A stretch of DNA of 16,210 nucleotides from Proteiniphilum sp. (GTDB lineage Bacteria > Bacteroidota > Bacteroidia > Bacteroidales > Dysgonomonadaceae), in NCBI GenBank assembly GCA_031255275.1, contig JAIRSV010000055.1, forward strand, positions 1 to 16,210, read 5' to 3'. A program made the position numbers and the translations under genes. Position 1 is the first letter of the stretch. The number at the start of each line of letters is the position of its first letter. The notes below the pieces were generated by a model. It searched no databases. It was given only the letters and a program-made list of their open reading frames with translations, and had not been told where the DNA came from. Of the stretch, positions 1 to 6,156 are shown in pieces.

Positions 1-33
1 TTTTGTGTCAAGACAAAAAAGCCGGTGGGGTCA

Positions 34-50
34 CAGGGGCAACGCCCCTG
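34..50. repeat. Small perfect hairpin, 7-bp stem
   Basis: CAGGGGC at 34-40 pairs with GCCCCTG at 44-50 around the loop AAC. The flanking gtcacagg context recurs in weaker form near 10952-10978 (gtcacaggagcgaactccccc...), suggesting a dispersed intergenic element rather than a terminator. No T-run follows on either strand. Confidence 0.55.
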
Positions 51-77
51 CGAAGTGGAAAGTGGAAAATGCTTTTT

Positions 78-129
78 CGCTCGTCGGGGCGGGTGCTCCC
101 GCCCCTTGCCGCTCCGGCGTTCCCCGAGC
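78..129 (+). repeat. Dispersed 52-bp hairpin repeat, copy 1
   Basis: This segment matches the copy at 5928-5979 at all but three positions, and the first 33 bases (78-110) are identical. The core is an 8-bp perfect stem, GGGGCGGG at 86-93 and CCCGCCCC at 98-105, with a TGCT loop. The second half (112-128) is a weaker hairpin than in the other copies because changed bases break its stem. It is followed at 136-145 by tctccacttc, the reverse complement of a 10-mer inside the arm beside copy 2 (5682-5691), so the repeat unit may be longer than 52 bp. It lies between genes and codes for nothing recognisable. Confidence 0.85.
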
Positions 130-261
130 TGGTTATCTCCACTTCACATCATCACATACCTCATCAACACCTGTTGTCTCTTTGTTATATCCCGCTATTG
201 CCGGCTTGAATTACTTTTGCCTTTAACCGGTAATAAACGGCAAATAAAACGCAGGGGAAAA

Positions 262-819
262 TCAGTAGAGAATCAGGCCGGCTGCACCGGCAAGGAAAAT
301 GAGCAGGATCGGATTTATTTTTCTGACGGATGCTACCAATACCGCTCCGAAAATAATATAGCTTTTATAGTCGACAAAATTGTACGGGGTTATCAATATA
401 AGCGCGGCAGAGGCGATCAGCCCGATAATGGCCGGCTTCAGTACCGAGAGAGCTGACTGTATCCAGGGATTATTCTTGAGGCGGAGGAAAAAGGCTGTGG
501 CGATCGTCATCAGGATAAGCGAGGGAATACTTACCGCGAAGGTGCAGATGGCCGAACCGAGCACCCCGTAACCCGATGAGAACCCTGCCTCCGTGACGGC
601 AGAGTAGCCGATGTAGGTGGCCGAATTGAAAGCGACAGGCCCCGGCGTAGTCTGCGAGATCGCCACAATATCGGTGAAATCGCTTACGGAGATCCATTGA
701 TGCGTGGCCACCACCTCGTGCTGTATGAGCGGCAGCATGGCATATCCGCCGCCAAAGCCGAACAGCCCGATCTTGAAGAATGACGCGAACAGCGTCAGAT
801 AAAGATGTAACAGTTCCAT
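262..819 (-). CDS. chrA: CHR-family (chromate-type) transporter, second half-size subunit
   Basis: A 185-residue membrane protein of the CHR family (TC 2.A.51), whose members export chromate or transport related anions. It is a single-domain, short-chain member about half the length of full ChrA. Family marks are FGGGYAMLPLI at about residues 22-32 and the TTPGPVAFN segment at 57-65; several hydrophobic spans follow, near residues 82-112, 127-146, 153-165 and 168-185. The ATG at 819-817 is chosen because it sits one base after the upstream gene's TAA. A GTG at 834 would add five residues and overlap that gene. Short-chain CHR proteins usually occur as adjacent pairs that act together with opposite membrane orientation, which fits here. 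The chromate substrate is inferred from the family; no chrB regulator is present, so the true substrate may differ. Confidence 0.88.
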   Translation of the reverse strand: MELLHLYLTLFASFFKIGLFGFGGGYAMLPLIQHEVVATHQWISVSDFTDIVAISQTTPGPVAFNSATYIGYSAVTEAGFSSGYGVLGSAICTFAVSIPSLILMTIATAFFLRLKNNPWIQSALSVLKPAIIGLIASAALILITPYNFVDYKSYIIFGAVLVASVRKINPILLIFLAGAAGLILY

Positions 820-820
820 A

Positions 821-1381
821 TTATTTGTCCACACCCCTTTTCATCAGACAGATAAAGCGGAATATTCCCAGCAGGATGGCCGCGAGAACGATATACACGG
901 GCGAGACGTTCAACCGCCAGACCGCAAGCGCCACGACAACGGGAATCCAGAGGTTTTTCCACCGTACCCCCGCCGATTTGCCGAGACTCGACAGCGGGGC
1001 GACAATCAACGCTACCACTGCGGGACGTATCCCTTTGAAAATGCGTTCCACCACGGGGTTATCCTTGAACTGGGTGAAAACGGCGGCAATGAGCAGGATC
1101 ACTGTAAAGGAAGGCAAAATGACGCCTGCCCCCGAAAAGAGGCTCCCTTTGAATCCCAACCGCTTGCTCCCCACGAACAGCGCCGTATTCAGCGCGACAG
1201 GCCCGGGCATGGACTGGGCGACTGCAAGCATATCCATAAATTCTTCGTCTTCCAGCCACCCCTTCCGGCGAACTTCATTTCGGATAAGGGGTATCATGGC
1301 GTATCCTCCACCAAAGGTGAAGGAGCCGATCTTGAAAAAGGTAAGAAACAGTTCCAGGTAATCTTTTATTCTATTGTTCAT
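821..1381 (-). CDS. chrA: CHR-family (chromate-type) transporter, first half-size subunit
   Basis: A 186-residue integral membrane protein and the partner of the gene that follows it after a single base. It carries FGGGYAMIPLI at about residues 23-33 and SMPGPVALN at 57-65, the two conserved blocks of the CHR domain, then hydrophobic spans near 81-103, 118-130, 145-157 and 161-180. The two proteins are clearly related, including the shared GGGYAM and PGPVA blocks, as expected of a tandem duplication. The ATG at 1381-1379 is chosen because family similarity begins right after it. The frame stays open upstream to a TTG at 1666, but those extra 95 residues are Arg- and His-rich, unlike CHR proteins. 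A promoter at 1698-1729 would give a leader of about 310 nt. The paired-subunit role is family knowledge; chromate as substrate is inference. Confidence 0.9.
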   Translation of the reverse strand: MNNRIKDYLELFLTFFKIGSFTFGGGYAMIPLIRNEVRRKGWLEDEEFMDMLAVAQSMPGPVALNTALFVGSKRLGFKGSLFSGAGVILPSFTVILLIAAVFTQFKDNPVVERIFKGIRPAVVALIVAPLSSLGKSAGVRWKNLWIPVVVALAVWRLNVSPVYIVLAAILLGIFRFICLMKRGVDK

Positions 1382-1690
1382 TCTTATTAGTTCGCTGCGC
1401 GTGTGCCGTTCGCGCTTCGTGCGCTGCCTGTTAAAAGGGAAAAGCAGACTGCAATTAGAAATAATCCGCTTGCAAATCTGCCTTTCTATGAAGAAGCCGC
1501 ATCGGTGGAATAAGACGAAACTCCCTATGACAGGATTTGAGTGTTTTGGCCTCTTTGTAATCCGCTGCTCCGGTGAAACCGGAATCCCGAAGGCTGCGGC
1601 CCGCCATTGACGCCAAAAACGAGTCTCGGTTCTAAAATGCAATTGATGAGTTTCCCAATCGACCAATGCGGCAATATCTCATTCAATTTT
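1382..1690 (-). other. Long untranslated leader of the CHR pair
   Basis: If transcription starts near 1690, about 310 nt precede the first CHR gene, unusually long for a Bacteroidota message. The leader contains a small perfect hairpin at 1569-1583 (TCCGGT, loop GAA, ACCGGA, plus-strand reading). I do not recognise a known riboswitch. A short frame at 1525-1749 overlaps the promoter and matches no family I know. This could be a structured regulatory leader or simply relic sequence. Confidence 0.4.
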
Positions 1691-1697
1691 ACATGGT

Positions 1698-1729
1698 CAA
1701 AGATAGAGGGTAAAAATGAAACTTCCAAA
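1698..1729 (-). promoter_or_regulatory. Bacteroidota-type promoter for the CHR pair
   Basis: On the minus strand, TTTG at 1729-1726 is followed after exactly 20 nt by TATCTTTG at 1705-1698. This matches the primary-sigma consensus of the phylum (TTTG, 19-21 nt, TAnnTTTG). Transcription would start near 1690 and read toward the CHR genes. It lies between the end of the trpB-like gene and the CHR pair, where an independent promoter is expected. Confidence 0.65.
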
Positions 1730-1757
1730 TTATTTGTGCTATTTTTCACCCCCTCCC

Positions 1758-1782
1758 GGCTGTCCGTCCGCCACGGACAGCC
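1758..1782 (-). terminator. Hairpin just after the trpB-like gene
   Basis: GGCTGTCCGT at 1758-1767 pairs perfectly with ACGGACAGCC at 1773-1782 around a 5-nt loop. It starts ten bases after the stop codon at 1792-1794, where a terminator is expected. On the minus strand it is followed by a G-rich run rather than T residues, so it may stabilise the 3' end or need a protein factor instead of being a classic intrinsic terminator. Confidence 0.45.
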
Positions 1783-1791
1783 CCTGCGGAG

Positions 1792-3147
1792 TCAGGATTC
1801 CGCAGAAAATCTTTCTATTTCCTCGTCAGAGACGGCGTAGTCTGACAGGTCTCCCGCCAGATACTGATCGTAGGCGCTCATGTCTACCAGTCCGTGTCCC
1901 GACAGGTTGAACAGGATCACTTTCTTCCTCCCCTCTTCCCTGGCCTGCAGCGCTTCGCGAACGGCGAAAGCTATGGCATGGGCCGATTCGGGGGCGGGGA
2001 TGATCCCCTCGGTACGGGCAAAAAGTACGCCTGCCTCAAATGTCTCTAATTGTTTGATGCTTGCCGCCTCTATCAGCCCGTCTTTCAACAACTGGCTTAC
2101 GATACTGCCGGCGCCGTGATAGCGGAGTCCGCCGGCATGGATGTTGGCCGGCGCGAACCGGTGTCCCAGCGTATACATCGGTATCAGGGGCGTGTAGCCG
2201 GTTTCGTCGCCGAAATCGTACCGGAATTTTCCTCTGGTCAATTTGGGGCAGGAGGCCGGTTCGACCGCTACAAAGCGTGTATTGGTTTTCCCGGCGATGT
2301 TGTGGCGAAGGAACGGGAAACTGATGCCGGAAAAGTTGGATCCGCCGCCGAAACAGCCGATCACTACATCGGGATATTCGTCCGCCATCGCCATCTGCTT
2401 TTCGGCTTCCAGGCCGATGACGGTCTGGTGAAGCGCTACGTGGTTGAGCACGCTCCCCAGCGTATATTTGCATTTGGGCGTCTGCATGGCCAGTTCGATG
2501 GCTTCGGATATGGCCGTGCCGAGGCTCCCCTGATAGGTGGGATGATCGGTGAGGATTTTCCTGCCTGCCCGGGTGGACATGCTTGGGGAAGCGATCACCT
2601 GTGCGCCCCAGGTCTGCATCAGCGAGCGGCGATAGGGTTTCTGTTCGTAGCTGATCTTCACCATATAGACGGCCAGTTCCAGCCCGAACGTCCTGGCGGC
2701 GAATGCCAGGGCCGTCCCCCACTGTCCCGCGCCGGTTTCGGTGGTGATGTTGGTGATACCTTCCACCTTATTATAATAGGCCTGCGGCAGTGCCGAGTTG
2801 AGTTTGTGTGACCCCACGGGGCTTACGCTTTCGTTTTTGAAGTAGATATGCGCCGGCGTATTGAGGGCCTTTTCCAGTTCGGTGGCGCGTACCAGCGGAC
2901 TGGGGCGGTAAATCCTGTATTTGTCCCTCACCTCTTCGGGAATATCGATCCATGCATCGGTCTGATTCATCTCCTGACGCGACAGTTCTTCGGCGAAGAG
3001 GGGATAGAGGTCTTCCGCTTTCAACGGTTCTTTCGTCTGCGGGTTGATCAGGGGTTGCGGCCTGGTTTTCATTTCAGCCGTCACGTTGTACCACTGTGTG
3101 GGAATCTCCGCTTCGGGGAGAATAAATTTTTTTCTTTTTTCCATCAT
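1792..3147 (-). CDS. trpB2: Tryptophan synthase beta-like PLP enzyme, TrpB2 type
   Basis: A 451-residue PLP enzyme of fold type II. Tryptophan synthase beta chains join indole and serine to make tryptophan. Length and motifs match the TrpB2 branch, not classic TrpB1 of about 400 residues. The PLP lysine should be K115 in GSHKLN; TETGAGQWG lies at 136-144, the phosphate-binding GGGSN at 267-271, HAGGLRYHG at 337-345, PAPESAHA at 384-391 and NLSGHGL at 414-420. The N-terminal extension (about residues 1-80) with PTQWYN is typical of this branch. Two ATG codons in a row (3147 and 3144) make the start ambiguous by one residue. No trpA or other trp gene is nearby, so it may salvage free indole or work with a distant operon; that is inference. 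The next gene upstream on this strand, maeB, ends about 100 nt away. Confidence 0.93.
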   Translation of the reverse strand: MMEKRKKFILPEAEIPTQWYNVTAEMKTRPQPLINPQTKEPLKAEDLYPLFAEELSRQEMNQTDAWIDIPEEVRDKYRIYRPSPLVRATELEKALNTPAHIYFKNESVSPVGSHKLNSALPQAYYNKVEGITNITTETGAGQWGTALAFAARTFGLELAVYMVKISYEQKPYRRSLMQTWGAQVIASPSMSTRAGRKILTDHPTYQGSLGTAISEAIELAMQTPKCKYTLGSVLNHVALHQTVIGLEAEKQMAMADEYPDVVIGCFGGGSNFSGISFPFLRHNIAGKTNTRFVAVEPASCPKLTRGKFRYDFGDETGYTPLIPMYTLGHRFAPANIHAGGLRYHGAGSIVSQLLKDGLIEAASIKQLETFEAGVLFARTEGIIPAPESAHAIAFAVREALQAREEGRKKVILFNLSGHGLVDMSAYDQYLAGDLSDYAVSDEEIERFSAES

Positions 3148-3201
3148 GATTACTCTGTTTTAATTCGGGTTCAATCTCTGTTTATTATGTTCGGTTCCGC
3201 C

Positions 3202-3223
3202 CGGCAAAGAGACGGGTTTGCCG
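3202..3223 (-). terminator. Possible hairpin terminator after maeB
   Basis: CGGCAAA at 3202-3208 pairs with TTTGCCG at 3217-3223 around an 8-nt loop, 26 bases past the maeB stop. No T-run follows on the minus strand, so termination here is only a suggestion. The stem also sits in the leader of the trpB-like gene and could act there. Confidence 0.3.
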
Positions 3224-3248
3224 CGGCGCCTGTTTTCCTGTTCCGGAT

Positions 3249-5552
3249 CTACTCGATTCTGGAGAGACGGTTTGTCCGGATGTTTTCTTCCACGATGGCG
3301 TCAATCACCGCTACGGCTACCATGTTGACGATGTCGCGCACGTGTGTTTCCACGTCGAGGATGTGCACCGGCTTGTTCAGTCCCATCTGAATGGGGCCGA
3401 TGACGTCGTTCGTGCCGGTCTCCCTCAGCAGCTTGTAGGCTGCGTTGGCCGAACTGAGGTTGGGAAATATCAGCGTATTCACCTCCCTGTCGCGCAGGCG
3501 TGTGAAGGGGTATTTCTTGTCGCGCAGTTCCCGGTTGAGGGCATAATTTACCTGCATCTCTCCGTCCACCAGCAGTTCGGGGTATTTTTCGTGAAGCGTC
3601 TCCACGGCTTTGTGCACGCTGGCGGGACTGCCTGCGGAGTCGGCGCCGAAATTGGAGTAGGAGATCATGGCCATCACGGGGTCGTGCGCGAAGAATTTGA
3701 CGGTGGCGCTGGCGAGCCGGGCAATGTCTGTCAGCGCGTCGACGTCGGGGTGACGGTTGAAGAGCGTGTCGGCGAGGAAGAGTACGCCCTTTTTGGTGTT
3801 GATGATGTGCATGGCGCCGATGTGATTCGATCCTTCACGGATGCCGATTACCTCTTTGGCGATGTCGGTGGTGTCGGCATACTTGCTGAATACGCCTGTG
3901 ATCATGGCGTCGGCGTCGCCCGTCTCCACCATCATCATGCCGAAGTAGTTCCGTTCAAACATCTTTTCCGCGGCCTCGTCGAAGGTCATACCCTGCCGTT
4001 TCCGCTTCCGGGCGAGGATCTCTGCATAGCGCAGTCGCCGCTCCTCTTCCAGGTCGTGCCGAAGGTTTACGATTTCGATCCCTTCGAGGCTGATTTGGTT
4101 TTCTTTCGCTACTTTGGCTATCTTTTCCTCATTTCCCAGCAAAACGGGTTTGCAGATGCCTTCGGCATACGCAGTTTCGGCTGCTTTGAGCATGTTGAGG
4201 TGGTTGGTTTCGGAGAAAACTACCCGTTGGGGGTTTTGACGTGCCATTTCGAACAGGCGGCGGATCATCTTGTTGTCCAAACCCATCAGGTCTCGCAGCG
4301 TGTGGTCGTATTGTTCCCAGTCGGTGATGGGTTTGCGGGCTGCGCCCGATTTCATGGCGGCCTTTGCCACTGCCGGGGCGACGGTCGTGAGCAGTCTCGG
4401 ATCCAGCGGCTTGGGGATGATGTAATCTCTGCCGAAACTCAGTTTCCGGGTGCTGTATGCGGCGTTCACTACGTCGGGAACGGCCTTTTTGGTAAGTTCC
4501 GCCAGGGCGTAGACCGTGGCCACCTTCATCGCCTCGTTGATGCAGGTAGCCCTCACGTCGAGCGCTCCGCGGAAGATGTAGGGGAAGCCCAGGACGTTGT
4601 TGATCTGGTTGGGATAGTCGGAGCGCCCCGTGGCGAAAATGATGTCGCTTCGGGATGACATGGCCGCTTCGTAAGAGATTTCGGGATTGGGGTTGGCCAG
4701 CGCGAAGACGATGGGGTCGGAGTTCATCGACCGCAGCATGTCCGGGGTGAGCACGTCGGCGACGGACAGGCCGAGAAACATGTCGGCCTCCCTCATAGCC
4801 TCCGCCAGGGTGGAAATGCGGCGGGTGGTGGCAAACGGTTTCTTTCGGTCGTTGAGGTCGGTTCTCGAAGTGTTAATTACCCCTTTCGAATCGAGCATCA
4901 CTATGTTTTCGGGTTTGGCGCCCAGGGAGATATACAGTTGCGTGCAGGAATTGGCGGCCGCTCCCGCCCCGTTCACCACGATGCGGATTTCTCCGATCTG
5001 TTTGCCGTTCAGTTCCAGCGCGTTCAGCAGTCCGCAGGCGGAGATGATGGCTGTGCCGTGCTGGTCGTCGTGCATGATGGGAATACTCAGTTCGTTTTTC
5101 AGCCGCTCTTCAATCTCGAAACACTCCGGCGCCTTGATGTCCTCCAGGTTGATGCCGCCGAATGTGGGAGAGATGGCTTTCACCACTTCGATGAATTTTT
5201 CGGGATCCTTTTCGTTCACCTCGATGTCGAAGACGTCGATACCGGCAAATATTTTGAAGAGAAGTCCCTTTCCTTCCATTACCGGTTTTCCGGCCGTCGC
5301 GCCGATGTTACCCAGTCCCAGTACGGCGGTTCCGTTGGAGATGACGGCCACCAGGTTACCCTTCGACGTATAATCGTAAGCCGCCTGCGGATCTTTTTCT
5401 ATTTCCAGACACGGTTCGGCCACGCCGGGCGAGTAGGCGAGCGAGAGGTCGCGCTGCGAACTGTGAGGTTTCGTGGGAACGACTTCTATTTTTCCGGGAC
5501 GTCCCTGTGTATGATAAGCGAGCGCGTCATCGCGCAGTTTGTTATTTGCCAT
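3249..5552 (-). CDS. maeB: Malic enzyme with C-terminal phosphotransacetylase-like domain
   Basis: A 767-residue cytoplasmic enzyme that oxidatively decarboxylates malate to pyruvate with NAD(P)+, linking the C4-acid pool to pyruvate and acetyl-CoA. The N-terminal malic-enzyme domain (about 1-425) has the catalytic tyrosine in LAYSPGVAEP (Y40), the KGLLFK lysine near 95, metal-binding acids in LEDIKAP (136-142) and HDDQHGTA (161-168), the dinucleotide fold VNGAGAAA (193-200) and ANPNPEI (286-292). The C-terminal domain (about 430-767) resembles phosphotransacetylase, with SYSNFGADSAGSP and IGPIQMGLNKP; in this family it is usually regulatory, binding acetyl-CoA, and not known to be catalytic. 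The ATG at 5552 is chosen because MANNKLRDDALAYH begins family similarity; the 19 codons upstream to 5609 look like leader DNA. Cofactor preference cannot be read reliably. Confidence 0.96.
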   Translation of the reverse strand: MANNKLRDDALAYHTQGRPGKIEVVPTKPHSSQRDLSLAYSPGVAEPCLEIEKDPQAAYDYTSKGNLVAVISNGTAVLGLGNIGATAGKPVMEGKGLLFKIFAGIDVFDIEVNEKDPEKFIEVVKAISPTFGGINLEDIKAPECFEIEERLKNELSIPIMHDDQHGTAIISACGLLNALELNGKQIGEIRIVVNGAGAAANSCTQLYISLGAKPENIVMLDSKGVINTSRTDLNDRKKPFATTRRISTLAEAMREADMFLGLSVADVLTPDMLRSMNSDPIVFALANPNPEISYEAAMSSRSDIIFATGRSDYPNQINNVLGFPYIFRGALDVRATCINEAMKVATVYALAELTKKAVPDVVNAAYSTRKLSFGRDYIIPKPLDPRLLTTVAPAVAKAAMKSGAARKPITDWEQYDHTLRDLMGLDNKMIRRLFEMARQNPQRVVFSETNHLNMLKAAETAYAEGICKPVLLGNEEKIAKVAKENQISLEGIEIVNLRHDLEEERRLRYAEILARKRKRQGMTFDEAAEKMFERNYFGMMMVETGDADAMITGVFSKYADTTDIAKEVIGIREGSNHIGAMHIINTKKGVLFLADTLFNRHPDVDALTDIARLASATVKFFAHDPVMAMISYSNFGADSAGSPASVHKAVETLHEKYPELLVDGEMQVNYALNRELRDKKYPFTRLRDREVNTLIFPNLSSANAAYKLLRETGTNDVIGPIQMGLNKPVHILDVETHVRDIVNMVAVAVIDAIVEENIRTNRLSRIE

Positions 5553-5589
5553 TTTGATTGTTATTAAGCAGTGAAAACACAAATCCGCA

Positions 5590-5597
5590 CAAAAATA
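5590..5597 (-). promoter_or_regulatory. Candidate -7 element upstream of maeB
   Basis: On the minus strand TATTTTTG matches TAnnTTTG about 37 nt before the maeB start. No TTTG is found at the expected -33 position (near 5617-5620), where the sequence is AT-rich, so only half of the promoter is supported. Confidence 0.35.
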
Positions 5598-5752
5598 TAA
5601 AATAATCATGACAGATTATAATTTTTATTCCGCCCGTATGGAGGGAAGCCGGTTCGTGCAGCGCAACAGTTTAGAAGTTTGGAAGTGGAGAAGTTAAGAA
5701 AGGTCGTGTCAGATAAACAGCGTCAGCGTTAAATATTCCACAAAAACATACT

Positions 5753-5804
5753 GCTCGGGGAGCGCCCGAGTGGCAAGGGGCGGGAGCACCCGCCCCGACG
5801 AACG
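5753..5804 (-). repeat. Dispersed 52-bp hairpin repeat, copy 2
   Basis: It is the inverted counterpart of 5928-5979 with one difference (cgaacg against cgagcg). It contains the same 8-bp GC-rich stem with a 4-nt loop and a second stem CTCGGG/CCCGAG. Near identity between the two copies suggests recent duplication, gene conversion or selection on the structure. Confidence 0.88.
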
Positions 5805-5811
5805 AAAGAAA

Positions 5812-5838
5812 ACAGGGCAAGGCATGGCCTTGCCCTGT
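5812..5838. repeat. Perfect 12-bp palindrome with ATG loop
   Basis: ACAGGGCAAGGC at 5812-5823 pairs perfectly with GCCTTGCCCTGT at 5827-5838. It starts eight bases after hairpin-repeat copy 2. No T-run follows on the plus strand beyond an AT-rich attatatata, so it is not a clear terminator and looks like a REP-type module. Confidence 0.7.
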
Positions 5839-5853
5839 ACATTATATATATGG

Positions 5854-5870
5854 CCGTCGCGTAGCGACGG
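5854..5870. repeat. Perfect 7-bp palindrome with GTA loop
   Basis: CCGTCGC at 5854-5860 pairs with GCGACGG at 5864-5870. It sits between the 12-bp palindrome and the 9-bp tandem repeat as one module of the cluster. Confidence 0.6.
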
Positions 5871-5871
5871 T

Positions 5872-5904
5872 ATCACATAAATCACATAAATCACATAAAT
5901 CACA
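5872..5904 (+). repeat. Tandem repeat of the 9-mer atcacataa
   Basis: Three full identical units at 5872-5880, 5881-5889 and 5890-5898 are followed by a partial fourth (atcaca, 5899-5904). The unit is three codons long, but no supported gene uses the frame. Copy number in such short arrays often varies between strains. Confidence 0.9.
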
Positions 5905-5927
5905 GTTCAGACAATTAATAAAGAAAT

Positions 5928-5979
5928 CGCTCGTCGGGGCGGGTGCTCCCGCCCCTTGCCACTCGGGCGCTCCCCGAGC
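5928..5979 (+). repeat. Dispersed 52-bp hairpin repeat, copy 3
   Basis: It contains two perfect stems, GGGGCGGG/CCCGCCCC around TGCT and CTCGGG (5962-5967) with CCCGAG (5973-5978). It is inverted relative to copy 2 across a 123-bp spacer and direct relative to copy 1. It ends about 118 bp before the outer-membrane gene promoter. Confidence 0.88.
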
Positions 5980-6054
5980 TAATTGTTCTGGGCGCTCTTC
6001 TTCTCTTCTCCGCTTCTTCACTTCTAATGGCCGGGGGTGGCCTGATCACCCGAA

Positions 6055-6088
6055 AACGTTTGTTAGTCGATAAAATGGAGAGGTTTAT
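6055..6088 (+). promoter_or_regulatory. Possible LytTR-type binding repeats
   Basis: AACGTTTGT at 6055-6063 fits the general LytTR half-site pattern (two or three loose bases, GTT, then N, purine, T/G). GAGGTTTAT at 6080-6088 is a weaker second match on the same strand. Together they sit directly upstream of the -33 element of the outer-membrane gene. The response regulator of this cassette has a LytTR domain, so self-regulation is plausible, but the pattern is short and could occur by chance. Confidence 0.22.
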
Positions 6089-6096
6089 CTATTTCT

Positions 6097-6128
6097 TTTG
6101 CGGAAACCTGCCGACAGCATTATTTTTG
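6097..6128 (+). promoter_or_regulatory. Bacteroidota-type promoter of the outer-membrane/kinase/regulator operon
   Basis: TTTG at 6097-6100 is followed after exactly 20 nt by TATTTTTG at 6121-6128, an exact match to TTTG-N20-TAnnTTTG. Transcription would start near 6135, giving a leader of about 20 nt before the ATG at 6157. No ribosome-binding site is seen, which is normal for this phylum. Confidence 0.82.
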
Positions 6129-6156
6129 CCGCGGGTTTATTTGAAATGCTTTTAAG

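Larger units (their letters stand above)
1..261. other. Left-edge intergenic region with hairpin repeats, no gene
   Basis: No convincing gene is visible. The short open frames here run through palindromic DNA and resemble no protein family I know. The stretch holds a small hairpin at 34-50 (CAGGGGC, loop AAC, GCCCCTG), one copy of a dispersed 52-bp hairpin repeat at 78-129, and a short purine-rich run (gaagtggaaagtgg) just before it. It lies downstream of the CHR transporter pair, whose last stop codon is at 262-264. I see no convincing U-tract terminator for that operon between 131 and 261. Confidence 0.7.
5671..6027. repeat. Nested inverted-repeat cluster
   Basis: The outer arms are 5671-5700 and 5998-6027, purine-rich on one side and pyrimidine-rich on the other, agreeing at 24 of 30 positions when one is reverse-complemented. 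Inside them lie two inverted copies of the 52-bp hairpin repeat (5753-5804 and 5928-5979). Between these are two perfect short palindromes and a 9-bp tandem repeat. The sequence suggests two units of one longer repeat, inserted head to head. Confidence 0.7.
5553..6156. other. Divergent intergenic region between maeB and the outer-membrane gene
   Basis: No believable gene lies here; open frames at 5709-5903 and 5943-6155 run through palindromes and tandem repeats. The region holds, in order, a candidate maeB promoter element, a nested inverted-repeat cluster (5671-6027), possible regulator-binding repeats (6055-6088) and the strong promoter of the outer-membrane gene (6097-6128). Confidence 0.75.

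Noticed and set aside
1550..1610. Cobalamin riboswitch in the CHR leader
   Set aside because: A stretch near GGGATTCCGGT and CCGGAGCAGC faintly recalls the cobalamin core, but I could not find the rest of the conserved core or the B12 box.
1382..1666. N-terminal extension of the first CHR gene from a TTG start
   Set aside because: The extension is rich in Arg, His and Cys, unlike the family, and family similarity begins exactly after the ATG at 1381.
1525..1749. Small minus-strand gene of 74 residues
   Set aside because: It overlaps the CHR promoter, has no recognisable domain, and could be chance or a relic.
3342..4658. 438-residue plus-strand reading frame opposite maeB
   Set aside because: It is antisense to a clearly real enzyme, rich in His, Gly and Val from reversed codons, and matches no family.
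5553..5609. 19-residue longer start of maeB
   Set aside because: The family begins at the ATG at 5552, and the longer version would overlap the candidate promoter element at 5590-5597.
5753..6128. Invertible promoter (phase switch) for the outer-membrane operon
   Set aside because: The inverted repeats at 5753-5804 and 5928-5979, and even the outer arms ending at 6027, do not enclose the promoter at 6097-6128, and no invertase gene is present. Inversion would not turn this promoter.
5943..6155. Small membrane protein gene ending just before the outer-membrane gene
   Set aside because: Its N-terminal part is simply the translated hairpin repeat, the rest has no family resemblance, and the operon promoter lies inside it.
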